DNA of 64,000 nt, taken from Anaerolineales bacterium. GTDB lineage: Bacteria; Chloroflexota; Anaerolineae; Anaerolineales; Villigracilaceae. Made by a program: the position numbers and the translations under genes. The stretch covers positions 17,340 to 81,339 of the forward strand of contig JABFSL010000018.1 of assembly GCA_013140605.1 (NCBI GenBank), in the 5' to 3' direction. A model generated the notes under the pieces. It ran no database searches, was not told where the DNA came from, and was given only the letters and a program-made list of their open reading frames with translations. Below are positions 38,477 through 45,404 of this stretch, piece by piece (the stretch's first letter is position 1; every line of letters begins with the position of its first letter).

Positions 38477-39820
38477 ATGCCTGATCAAATCTACGTTATT
38501 GGACACGTCAATCCAGACACTGATTCCATCGCATCTGCCATGGGATACGCCTGGCTGCTGCGCGAACGTGATGGAGTCAACACAATCGCCGCGCGCGCGG
38601 GCGCCCTTAATGCGCAAACATTATGGGTGCTGAAATCGCTGGGCCTGGACGCGCCCTTACTCTTAACAGACGCATCGCCGCGTTTCGAATCTGTCATGCG
38701 CCGTCTTGACACCATTCGCCCTGATTCGCAACTTGGCGCGGCATGGACTCTTGCCAGCAAGACAGGCGGCATCGCGCCTGTTGTCAGTGAAGATGGCAAA
38801 CCATACGGCATCATCAACGGCATGAGTCTCTTCAAATATTTCACAGCCATACTTGGCCCGCGCCCCGGCGACACAACCGTGCGCGAAATGATGTCTGCGC
38901 CCTGCAAGGATGCGGCGGATATAAATGTTCCGAAATTCGCGGCCAATGCGCACATCCGCGATGCGCTCAACAAAATTCTCAGGGACGAACATGATGACTA
39001 TTGGGTTGTGGATGAACACGGTGTTTATGTTGGCATTGCCAGCCAGCGCGAAGTGCTAAACCCGCCGCGATTAAAAATCATTCTTGTAGATCACAACGAA
39101 CCGCGTCAGGCCATTGCCGCGCTTGAAGAAGCCGAATTGCTTGAGATCCTTGATCATCATCGACTTGGCAACCCATACACACATCAACCCATTCGATTTA
39201 CCGTGGATACCGTTGGATCAACTTCGACGCTGGTAACGGAGCTAACCGCCGAGGCTGGATTCTCCATGCCGCCCCCGCTGGCAGGGACGCTTCTTGCCGG
39301 GCTGTTAGCTGATACGCTCATCCTGACATCGCCCACCACCACGCCGCGTGACAAGACCGCCGCGGAGAGATTATCCCGCTGGGCGTTCGTGGGTGGAAGT
39401 CCGCTCAAAGGCGAATCACTCGAATCCTATGGCAAAGCCGTTCTCAGCGCTGGTGCGGGACTCTCCAACCGCGACCCCAAGGATGTTGTCAGCACAGACA
39501 TCAAACCCTTTGAAGGCGGCGGATTCAAATTCGCAGTGGCGCAGGCTGAAGTAACAGACATTCTGCAATTGACAGAGCATCTTGAGCCGCTTCAAAATGC
39601 TCTCAACGAACTGCGCGACAAACGCGGCCTTGACTTCGCCATGCTGCTGGTCACAGACGTAGTGCGCGGCACAAGCCGTTTACTACTCACATCCAACACC
39701 CCTTCGGTTTTGGATGATCTCCCCTACCCGCCCCTCTCTGATGGCACGCGCGATGCGAAAGGCGTGGTATCAAGAAAGAAACAATTACTGCCCGCTATAT
39801 TAGGTTTGCTGGAGAGATAG
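38477..39820 (+). CDS. ppaC: Manganese-dependent inorganic pyrophosphatase with CBS insert
   Basis: This 447-residue family II pyrophosphatase has DHH metal motifs GHVNPDTDS near the N-terminus and ILVDHNEPRQ and ILDHHRLGN later, with the DHHA2 C-terminal RGTSRLLLTS segment and the RKKQLLP end motif. Between the first and second DHH blocks is an insertion of about 110 residues containing a CBS pair, the form inhibited by AMP/ADP and activated by other nucleotides in some clostridia. No DRTGG domain is present. It recycles PPi in the cytoplasm. Confidence 0.9.
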   Translation: MPDQIYVIGHVNPDTDSIASAMGYAWLLRERDGVNTIAARAGALNAQTLWVLKSLGLDAPLLLTDASPRFESVMRRLDTIRPDSQLGAAWTLASKTGGIAPVVSEDGKPYGIINGMSLFKYFTAILGPRPGDTTVREMMSAPCKDAADINVPKFAANAHIRDALNKILRDEHDDYWVVDEHGVYVGIASQREVLNPPRLKIILVDHNEPRQAIAALEEAELLEILDHHRLGNPYTHQPIRFTVDTVGSTSTLVTELTAEAGFSMPPPLAGTLLAGLLADTLILTSPTTTPRDKTAAERLSRWAFVGGSPLKGESLESYGKAVLSAGAGLSNRDPKDVVSTDIKPFEGGGFKFAVAQAEVTDILQLTEHLEPLQNALNELRDKRGLDFAMLLVTDVVRGTSRLLLTSNTPSVLDDLPYPPLSDGTRDAKGVVSRKKQLLPAILGLLER

Positions 39821-39886
39821 TGCATTAAAAAGTTGGAATATAAGTTACAAACAACCTTCGCTTCCGCCGCGAGGCGTTTATTACGG

Positions 39887-39892
39887 TACAAT
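39887..39892 (+). promoter_or_regulatory. Leaderless-type -10 box (TACAAT) before a 21-codon ORF
   Basis: TACAAT ends 6 nt before ATG 39899, the same geometry as the other leaderless promoters in the window. Confidence 0.45.
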
Positions 39893-39898
39893 GGATAT

Positions 39899-39964
39899 AT
39901 GATCAAGTACGCAAAAAACCATTCTCAATTCTCGTTGGAAACAAGACAAGGCGGCCGCTTATGA
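39899..39964 (+). CDS. 21-residue ORF translationally coupled to HepT-like gene
   Basis: The ORF reads MIKYAKNHSQFSLETRQGGRL and its stop overlaps the HepT start as ATGA. It begins 6 nt after a TACAAT box, so it may be a leader peptide of a leaderless transcript that feeds ribosomes to the next gene. Alternatively it is a remnant of a lost MNT antitoxin. No coding statistics can prove such a short frame. Confidence 0.35.
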   Translation: MIKYAKNHSQFSLETRQGGRL

Positions 39965-40290
39965 GTAATCAAGATGCCGTCTATTTGCATCACATCTTCG
40001 CCGCAATTGAACAGATAGACCGCTACACACGAGGCATGTCTGAAAACGAATTCCTATCCCGCGCCATGGTGCAGGATGCTGTCGTCCGCCAGATCGAAGT
40101 TATTGGAGCAGCCGCAAATTGCATCTCAGCCGAATTTCAAGGCGAGCATCCAACCCTGCCGTGGTCCAATATGACTGGAATTTGCAAAAAGATCATCCCC
40201 GAAAATTTCAGCGTTAACCTTGCGAATGTTTGGAACACCGTCCAGGACGATCTTCCGCTCCACAAACACGCCATCAAGAAATTTTTGTAG
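39961..40290 (+). CDS. HepT-like (DUF86) protein with degenerate RNase motif
   Basis: The 109-residue HEPN-fold protein matches HepT: YLHHIFAAIEQIDRYTRGMSENEFL, AVVRQIEVIGAAAN, and FSVNLANVWNTVQDDLP. The conserved R-x4-H-x-Y active site, expected at NxLIHEY, reads CKKIIPENF: Arg, His and Tyr are all replaced (C, P, N). The MNT antitoxin gene that normally precedes hepT is absent; only a 21-codon ORF is there. It is probably a non-catalytic remnant or a repurposed structural domain. Confidence 0.78.
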   Translation: MSNQDAVYLHHIFAAIEQIDRYTRGMSENEFLSRAMVQDAVVRQIEVIGAAANCISAEFQGEHPTLPWSNMTGICKKIIPENFSVNLANVWNTVQDDLPLHKHAIKKFL

Positions 40291-40377
40291 AGAATTTTCA
40301 TCAGGCCGCGCACACATCCAAAACCTGTTGCGCTATGCATTTACGCTTCCCAAGCGCGTAGATGCCGAAAGAGTATC

Positions 40378-40710
40378 ATGGACATCATTCCCAATTCCCA
40401 TTTGATCGAAAAAGACATCCCCTCACATCGCGCAAGCTGGAAAAAGATCGAACCTTTTGCATTGACCTTTAATGGTTACAAACATTGGGGTTCCTTCAAG
40501 AGATGTCGCGAAGTAGCTGAAGAAGGCGTAAAACTTTATCGTGAAAAAAAAGAACTTACCCAATCACTAACCGACCTGCGTACCTGTCTTTTTTTCGAAT
40601 CCCGCCGCTGGAAGCATTATGAAAAGAACCCATCCAAAAAAGGCATGGAGTATGCGCACATTTTGGTTGAAGCAATCCGTGTGCGTGTGATCGCAAAAGA
40701 GATTGGATAA
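40378..40710 (+). CDS. Conserved hypothetical protein, 110 residues
   Basis: The basic soluble protein contains PFALTFNGYKHWGSFKRCREVAEEG and LTDLRTCLFFESRRWKHYEK. The pattern looks like a small family of unknown role found in varied bacteria, but I cannot name it. The ATG overlaps a TATCAT-like box, so a leaderless start is possible. No clear link to neighbours. Confidence 0.6.
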   Translation: MDIIPNSHLIEKDIPSHRASWKKIEPFALTFNGYKHWGSFKRCREVAEEGVKLYREKKELTQSLTDLRTCLFFESRRWKHYEKNPSKKGMEYAHILVEAIRVRVIAKEIG

Positions 40711-40726
40711 TCCCACCTTACACAGT

Positions 40727-40795
40727 GTCATCCTGAGCGAGAGCGAAGGATCACTACTGAGGAACACGAGATGCTTCGCTTCGCTCAGCATGACA
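40727..40795. repeat. Dispersed repeat (GTCATCCTGAGCGA type)
   Basis: Begins GTCATCCTGAGCGA and ends TTCGCTCAGCATGAC with an inverted relation between ends. A related copy is at 45216-45311. Confidence 0.8.
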
Positions 40796-40805
40796 AGTTA
40801 CGCCA

Positions 40806-41603
40806 ATGATCTCCATATACCAAGCCTTAGCTGAACTTGAAAAGAATAACGAACCTGCCGCGCTGTGTACAGTGACGGGCAGTGAAGGTTCCACGCCGCG
40901 CCATGTGGGCAGTAAGATGCTCGTCTACCCTGACGGGCGTTTTATTGGCACAGTCGGCGGCGGCGACCTTGAACATCGCGTGCTCGATGAAGCGTGGATG
41001 TCCATCAGTGACGGCCAGCCGCGCAAACTGCATTACAACATGGCTGATCCCTCACGCGGCGATCCCGGCGTATGCGGCGGCCAGGTGGAGGTATTTGTGG
41101 AACCGATCCTTCCTCCCCCGCTGCTCGTCATTATTGGCGCGGGGCATGTGGGCAAGGCAGTTGTCCATTTGGCAAAATGGCTGGGATATCGCGTAGCGGT
41201 CAACGATGACCGCATGGAATTTTGCACACCCGAGTCCACACCGGGTGCAGATTCGTATTATCCCATGACAATGGATAAACTTCCCGAACAAATAAAAATT
41301 GACAAACGCACGGTTCTTATCTTAACCACCAGAGGATCAGCCGTCGATGCGGCCGGCATCGCCCCGCTGCTTGATTCCGCTGCCGCGTATATTGGCATCA
41401 TCGGCTCAAAACGCAGGTGGGCAACCACAGTCAAAGCGTTGAAGGAAAAAGGGGTCAGCGAAGACAAGATCGCCAAAGTCCACTCGCCGATGGGATTGGA
41501 ATTACAAGCCGAGACCCCCGAAGAGATCGCAGTCAGCATTATGGCCGAGGTGATGATGATAAAAGATAAGGGGACGGGAAAGTCGATGAAGAGTAGTGGA
41601 TAG
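40806..41603 (+). CDS. xdhC: XdhC-family molybdenum cofactor insertion protein
   Basis: This 265-residue protein has the XdhC N-terminal domain (TVTGSEGSTPRHVGSKMLVYPDGRFIGTVGGGDLEHRV, with PSRGDPGVCGGQVEVF) and a C-terminal Rossmann domain (VIIGAGHVGKAVVHLAKWLGYRVAVNDDR). XdhC binds and helps sulfurate Mo cofactor and loads it into xanthine-dehydrogenase-type enzymes, here presumably the FeS-Mo protein at 33650. The final residues (KSMKSSG) come from a heptamer array that also carries the stop. The gene is 7 bases after a dispersed repeat. Confidence 0.88.
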   Translation: MISIYQALAELEKNNEPAALCTVTGSEGSTPRHVGSKMLVYPDGRFIGTVGGGDLEHRVLDEAWMSISDGQPRKLHYNMADPSRGDPGVCGGQVEVFVEPILPPPLLVIIGAGHVGKAVVHLAKWLGYRVAVNDDRMEFCTPESTPGADSYYPMTMDKLPEQIKIDKRTVLILTTRGSAVDAAGIAPLLDSAAAYIGIIGSKRRWATTVKALKEKGVSEDKIAKVHSPMGLELQAETPEEIAVSIMAEVMMIKDKGTGKSMKSSG

Positions 41604-41634
41604 TGGGTAGTGAGAAGTGAAAAGTAATAAGTGA
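41593..41634 (+). repeat. Heptamer array (NNNAGTG) at 3' end of xdhC
   Basis: Six in-phase 7-nt units from 41593 to 41634, consensus NNNAGTG (one ends AGTA). It begins inside the last xdhC codons. Confidence 0.75.
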
Positions 41635-41645
41635 AACCCATTAAA

Positions 41646-41710
41646 ACCCCGAAGGGGTAGAATGATTATAGACAAGCGAATTAATAGTTTACCAACCCCA
41701 AAGGGGTGAC
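41646..41710. repeat. Dispersed repeat (ACCCCGAAGGGGT type); rest of gap has no gene
   Basis: Two palindromic cores, ACCCCGAAGGGGT (41646-41658) and ACCCCAAAGGGGT (41695-41707), frame an AT-rich stretch. From 41711 to 41870 no gene or structure was recognised. Confidence 0.8.
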
Positions 41711-41870
41711 ATGGATTTGGCAATGATTCGGGAAGAAAATTTTCCAGAAAACAGCAACAGATTGAAGGTCAGGAATGATGCGCTGTTTGAGAGCAGGGAA
41801 TTTTCAAGGGTAGTACATTCGGGTCGAAGCGAGAAACGTTTTCGGGTTGGAATTCGTAAAGAAATAAGAC

Positions 41871-41876
41871 TATAAT
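41871..41876 (+). promoter_or_regulatory. -10 box (TATAAT) of SPFH gene
   Basis: Consensus TATAAT 31 nt before ATG 41908, with an AAGGAG Shine-Dalgarno between, so a normal leadered transcript. Confidence 0.5.
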
Positions 41877-41907
41877 TTGAATATGATCATAAAAAAGGAG
41901 AGAAACC

Positions 41908-42951
41908 ATGGCTAGAATTTTTGATGTCATTGAATATGCAACTGAGATGAACGACGAGATCGTTCACCGCTTCCCCGAGACTGGGATCGGCGATTTCCGT
42001 ATTGGCTCACAGGTGATCGTGCGCGAGAGCCAGAGCGCGGTCTTCTTCCGCGACGGCAACGCGTTGGATGTTTTCAAGGCGGGGCGTCATACGATTGCAA
42101 CGGCAAATATTCCGAAGATCATTGATTTCATCGGCAAGGCTTTCAACGACCGCACACCGTTCCCCGCGGAAGTGTATTTCGTTTCGATGAAGGAATTTGC
42201 AAGCAAGAAGTGGGGAACACCGCAACCGATCATCGTCCGCAACCCGAACATGGGATTGGGCGTGGCGCTACTGCAAGGCTTCGGTACTTATTCATTCCAG
42301 GTCAAAGACCCGCAGCAATTCGTGACCCAGATCGTTGGCACGACTGGCACGTACCGCACGTCAGAAATTGAAGAACGCCTGCGCACCATGCTGCTCTCGA
42401 AATTACAGGATGTGCTCGGCGAAACCGCCGCGAAGAATTCCGTGCCCGAGATGATCGGCTTGACTGAAGAGATCGGCTCGGCAGTCCGCGCGAAGGCTAA
42501 GGAAGAATTCGAAGCCATTGGTTTGGTATTGAAGACATTCTATGTTGGCAACTTGAAGCCTTCTGATAAATCGGCTCAGGAACTGCGCGACATGGGCATG
42601 CTTGATATGCAGACCTACGCCCAATTGCAGGCTGCGGATGCGATGCGCGATGCGGCCCAGAATGAGGGCGGCGGCGCTGGCCTCACGGCTGGCATTGGCG
42701 CTGGGATGGGCATCGGCAATTTGATGGGACAGGCTTTGCAAGGCGGCATGCAGAATACGTCGCAGGGCGGCGCTCCTGCCGCTGGCGCGAGTATGCCTAA
42801 TATCATGACCCCCGCTGAAGCGGCTCAGTTCATGAAAGTGACCGAAGCTGACATTATGTCTGCCATCACGGATGGAAGCCTGAAGGCGAAGAAAGTCGGC
42901 AAGGCATTCCGAATCAGCAAGGATAATCTTGACGCGTTTATGAATAGTTAG
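41908..42951 (+). CDS. SPFH-domain protein with C-terminal excisionase-type HTH
   Basis: The 347-residue protein lacks a membrane segment. Residues about 20-235 form an SPFH/band-7-like domain of the YdjI type (IGDFRIGSQVIVRESQSAVFFRDGNALDVFKAGRHTI and later EERLRTMLLSKLQDVLGE). A Gly/Ala-rich linker (about 250-298) leads to a MerR/excisionase-like helix-turn-helix at the end (MTPAEAAQFMKVTEADIMSAITDGSLKAKKVGKAFRISKDNLDAFM). HTH modules on this type of SPFH protein suggest DNA or partner binding by an oligomeric ring; no function is known. AAGGAG precedes the ATG. The stop codon lies in a heptamer array. Confidence 0.78.
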   Translation: MARIFDVIEYATEMNDEIVHRFPETGIGDFRIGSQVIVRESQSAVFFRDGNALDVFKAGRHTIATANIPKIIDFIGKAFNDRTPFPAEVYFVSMKEFASKKWGTPQPIIVRNPNMGLGVALLQGFGTYSFQVKDPQQFVTQIVGTTGTYRTSEIEERLRTMLLSKLQDVLGETAAKNSVPEMIGLTEEIGSAVRAKAKEEFEAIGLVLKTFYVGNLKPSDKSAQELRDMGMLDMQTYAQLQAADAMRDAAQNEGGGAGLTAGIGAGMGIGNLMGQALQGGMQNTSQGGAPAAGASMPNIMTPAEAAQFMKVTEADIMSAITDGSLKAKKVGKAFRISKDNLDAFMNS

Positions 42952-42987
42952 CGTTTAGCTGTTCGCAACTAGCTGTTAGCTTTTAGT
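42946..42987 (+). repeat. Heptamer array (NNTTAGC) at 3' end of SPFH gene
   Basis: Six in-phase 7-nt units from 42946, consensus NNTTAGC, beginning with the stop codon of the SPFH gene. Confidence 0.75.
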
Positions 42988-43020
42988 AAAAGAGACTTTC
43001 CGAAAAGGAGAGTCTCTTTT
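42988..43020 (+). terminator. Terminator after SPFH gene
   Basis: AAAGAGACTTTCC and GGAGAGTCTCTTT arms around GAAAA, followed by TTTG. One G-T pair in the stem. Confidence 0.8.
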
Positions 43021-43060
43021 GTTTTCAAGCACCTAACATTTTGTTATAAGAGTAATCCGT

Positions 43061-43236
43061 TGGTTGAGTAGGCGGTGCGCGAAGCGGTCCGCCGTACACT
43101 TGCACCAGCATGCACACCTGCCCTGGCGGGCGGTGCCAGGGAGTGCAGGTGTCGAAACCAACAGTAAGCAAAAAATGCCCGGAGATGTGGTTTCGATACG
43201 CCCCTCAAAGAACATTCGGGGCTACTCAACCACCAC
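43061..43236. repeat. Long dispersed repeat between SPFH gene and nnr
   Basis: Full-length relative of 15207-15260 and 17912-18058: begins GGTTGAGTAGGCGG, contains TCGAAACCA facing GTGGTTTCGATACG, and ends CTACTCAACCACCAC. The rest of the 300-bp gap shows no gene. Confidence 0.85.
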
Positions 43237-43257
43237 TTAATTCGAAAGCGGCTGGCA

Positions 43258-44883
43258 TCATTCCAATTTGCACATTACATCCACAACGTTATTCAAAATA
43301 TCACTTGCCATCACAGATGCTGTTGTTCCGAGATCTTCAGCAGCGAGCAGCCCCGCTTCAGCGTGGATGTATGCGCCTGCAACGGCAGCATCGTAAGCGT
43401 CCAAACCTTGCGCGCGCAAACCGACGATCAGGCCAGCTAAAACGTCACCTGTGCCAGCACGCGCCAACGCGGGCGATGCAACTGGGATTACAGTCGTCTG
43501 TCCATTGGGGGCGGCGATCACTGTGAACGCACCTTTCAATACCACTACGTGTCCCCATTCCTGCGCATATTTCGTGGCAATGGCTTCACGGTCATTTTGA
43601 ATTTCATCCTTCGGTAAACCCGTCAGCACAGACATCTCGCCGGGATGCGGAGTCAACACACTGAGCGGAGGAAGTTTTTTGTGCCAGTCGGAAATTTGCG
43701 CGAGCAACTTCAATCCGTCTGCGTCTACAACCATGGACGGCAACTCATTACTTGTTTCTTGTATCCTGTTTCTTTCTCCATGAACAAACCCTATTTGCGA
43801 TGTCTGCTTCCTGGCATTGGATTTGCCTGTGAGCAATCCTTCCAAAAATTCTTTTGTCTTGGCTTCGAGTCCGAGTCCTGGCCCGACGAGTAAAGCTGAT
43901 GCGCTTTCAAGGGACTTGGTCAGCGCTTCGGCAGCGTTGCCCGCAATATTGCCCATGTCATGCGGAAGCAAAATCCATGTGGCCTCTGGGAGCTGACCTG
44001 CCAGCACAACATGCAGCGGACCTGGCACCGCCATCGTGACAAGTCCCGCGCCCGAGCGATACGCCGCCATGCCAGCCAGCAACGCCGCACCAGTGTAGTT
44101 GATGGAACCGGCAGCTATCAGTGCAGTACCAAACGTCCCTTTGTGTGAATCGAGCGCGCGCTCAGGCAGGAGTCCCGCCACCAGTTCATGATCCGCCACT
44201 TCAGTTTTCAAATCATAAAAGGATGCAAGATCATCAGGCAGGCCAATATCTACCAGCGCCAAATCACCGACAAATTCGAAGGCGGGCAGTTTCAATAGTC
44301 CGCGTTTGACCGCCGCCATTGTGACAGTCAAATCAGCGGGCAAACACTCCAACGCGGCTTCGCCAGTATCGCAATCAACTCCAGAGGGACAATCCACCGC
44401 GATGATAAAAGGCGGCACATCCATCTCATCCATGATGAAAAGGGACTGCTCCAGCACAGCCGAGATCTCAGCCTTGAGCGGAAGTTTTATGCCAGTTCCA
44501 AGCAGACCATCCAGCAAAATATCAGCGGATTCAAAGCACATACCCAGCGCGGACAGATCCTTATCAGTTTCAGCGAAGGTCACTTCCCCGCCCGCCTCAG
44601 TGAAACGCGCCACTAATTCATCCTTCTTCTTGCGCTTGACCACATAGGCGCGCGCATGCCAGCCATCCTCCAAAAGATGAGTCAACGCGACCAGCGTATC
44701 GCCGCCATTATTGCCAGGACCAACCAGACCCAGCACTTCCTCCCACTCATCATCGAATGCGATCTCATTGACTATTTCCGCAAGCCCGCGGCCTGCGTTT
44801 TCCATCATCTCGGCATAAGGCAAGCCGTTTGTGTCTGCTTCTTTTTCAATATCACGCATCTGCGCGACAGTTACGAGTTTCAT
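43258..44883 (-). CDS. nnr: Bifunctional NAD(P)H-hydrate repair enzyme
   Basis: This 541-residue fusion has an N-terminal epimerase (NnrE: AEMMENAGRGLAEI, GPGNNGGDTLV, VDCPSGVDCDTGEA, about 1-215) and a C-terminal ADP-dependent dehydratase (NnrD: HKGTFGTALIAAGS, VLTPHPGEMS, SPALARAGTGDVLAGLI). Together they convert the damaged hydrates of NADH/NADPH back to the active form. In the dehydratase domain, before VVDADGL, is an extra stretch of about 30 residues (GKSNARKQTSQIGFVHGER and following) encoded partly by a heptamer array. GGAG precedes the ATG on the minus strand. Confidence 0.9.
   Translation of the reverse strand: MKLVTVAQMRDIEKEADTNGLPYAEMMENAGRGLAEIVNEIAFDDEWEEVLGLVGPGNNGGDTLVALTHLLEDGWHARAYVVKRKKKDELVARFTEAGGEVTFAETDKDLSALGMCFESADILLDGLLGTGIKLPLKAEISAVLEQSLFIMDEMDVPPFIIAVDCPSGVDCDTGEAALECLPADLTVTMAAVKRGLLKLPAFEFVGDLALVDIGLPDDLASFYDLKTEVADHELVAGLLPERALDSHKGTFGTALIAAGSINYTGAALLAGMAAYRSGAGLVTMAVPGPLHVVLAGQLPEATWILLPHDMGNIAGNAAEALTKSLESASALLVGPGLGLEAKTKEFLEGLLTGKSNARKQTSQIGFVHGERNRIQETSNELPSMVVDADGLKLLAQISDWHKKLPPLSVLTPHPGEMSVLTGLPKDEIQNDREAIATKYAQEWGHVVVLKGAFTVIAAPNGQTTVIPVASPALARAGTGDVLAGLIVGLRAQGLDAYDAAVAGAYIHAEAGLLAAEDLGTTASVMASDILNNVVDVMCKLE
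43752..43779 (-). repeat. Heptamer array translated inside nnr
   Basis: Four in-phase 7-nt units (TTGTTTC-like on the plus strand) from 43752 to 43779, encoding part of a loop insertion in the dehydratase domain. Confidence 0.65.
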
Positions 44884-44980
44884 TTTTTCTCCATGACATT
44901 TGTTAGTTACGAAAAATCGAATAAGGATTTATATTTTATTGAAATATGGGAAGTATTGGATCTCTCACAAAAGTCCTTTT

Positions 44981-45043
44981 GCCACAGAGGTCACAGAGAA
45001 AAAGAGAGTTTTAGGAGGTTTTTCTCAAATATCTCTGTGTGTT
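44981..45043. repeat. Dispersed repeat (CCACAGAGGTCACAGAGA type)
   Basis: Begins GCCACAGAGGTCACAGAG and closes with TCTCTGTGTG. A second copy is at 58877-58951. From 45044 to 45183 the gap holds no recognisable gene. Confidence 0.75.
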
Positions 45044-45183
45044 CCCCTAGCACCGCCCGCCACATCGGCTTCGCTTCGCGACGCGATGCAAAGGGCAGGT
45101 GTGCCGCTACTTACGCAAGAGGTCAATTAGATAAACTTCACACAAAATCACTCACAGAAATTATACGTCCATTAACCCTAAAC

Positions 45184-45336
45184 AACGTCAATAATGGATA
45201 AGCAAAAGTCAACAGTGTGTCGCCCTGAGGGAGTGTGTTTTTCGCGACCGAAGGGTCTCTGAGCCAGACAAGAGATGCTGAGTGCCTAAAAAGCGGCACT
45301 CAGCATGACACAGAATCGTTATCCACTATTCACGTT
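45184..45336. repeat. MITE-like element with 18-bp terminal inverted repeats
   Basis: The ends AACGTCAATAATGGATAA (45184-45201) and its complement at 45319-45336 match at 16 of 18 positions. Between them is a CCCTGAGG...CTCAGCATGAC dispersed repeat. No ORF inside. Confidence 0.5.
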
Positions 45337-45404
45337 AAACAGGGTCTTATATGATGATTGTGAGTAAAATCCCATACGGGGATGCCATAAGGAAAATCAA
45401 ATTC

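Noticed and set aside
41593..42987. Heptamer arrays considered as CRISPR repeats
   Set aside because: Units are 7-8 nt, contiguous and without spacers, and no cas genes are present.
43110..43526. 138-codon plus-strand frame
   Set aside because: It begins inside a dispersed repeat and continues as antisense of nnr.
44656..45201. 181-codon plus-strand frame overlapping nnr antisense and the following gap
   Set aside because: Its first half is the shadow of nnr and the second half runs through dispersed repeats; there is no Shine-Dalgarno and no recognisable protein motif.
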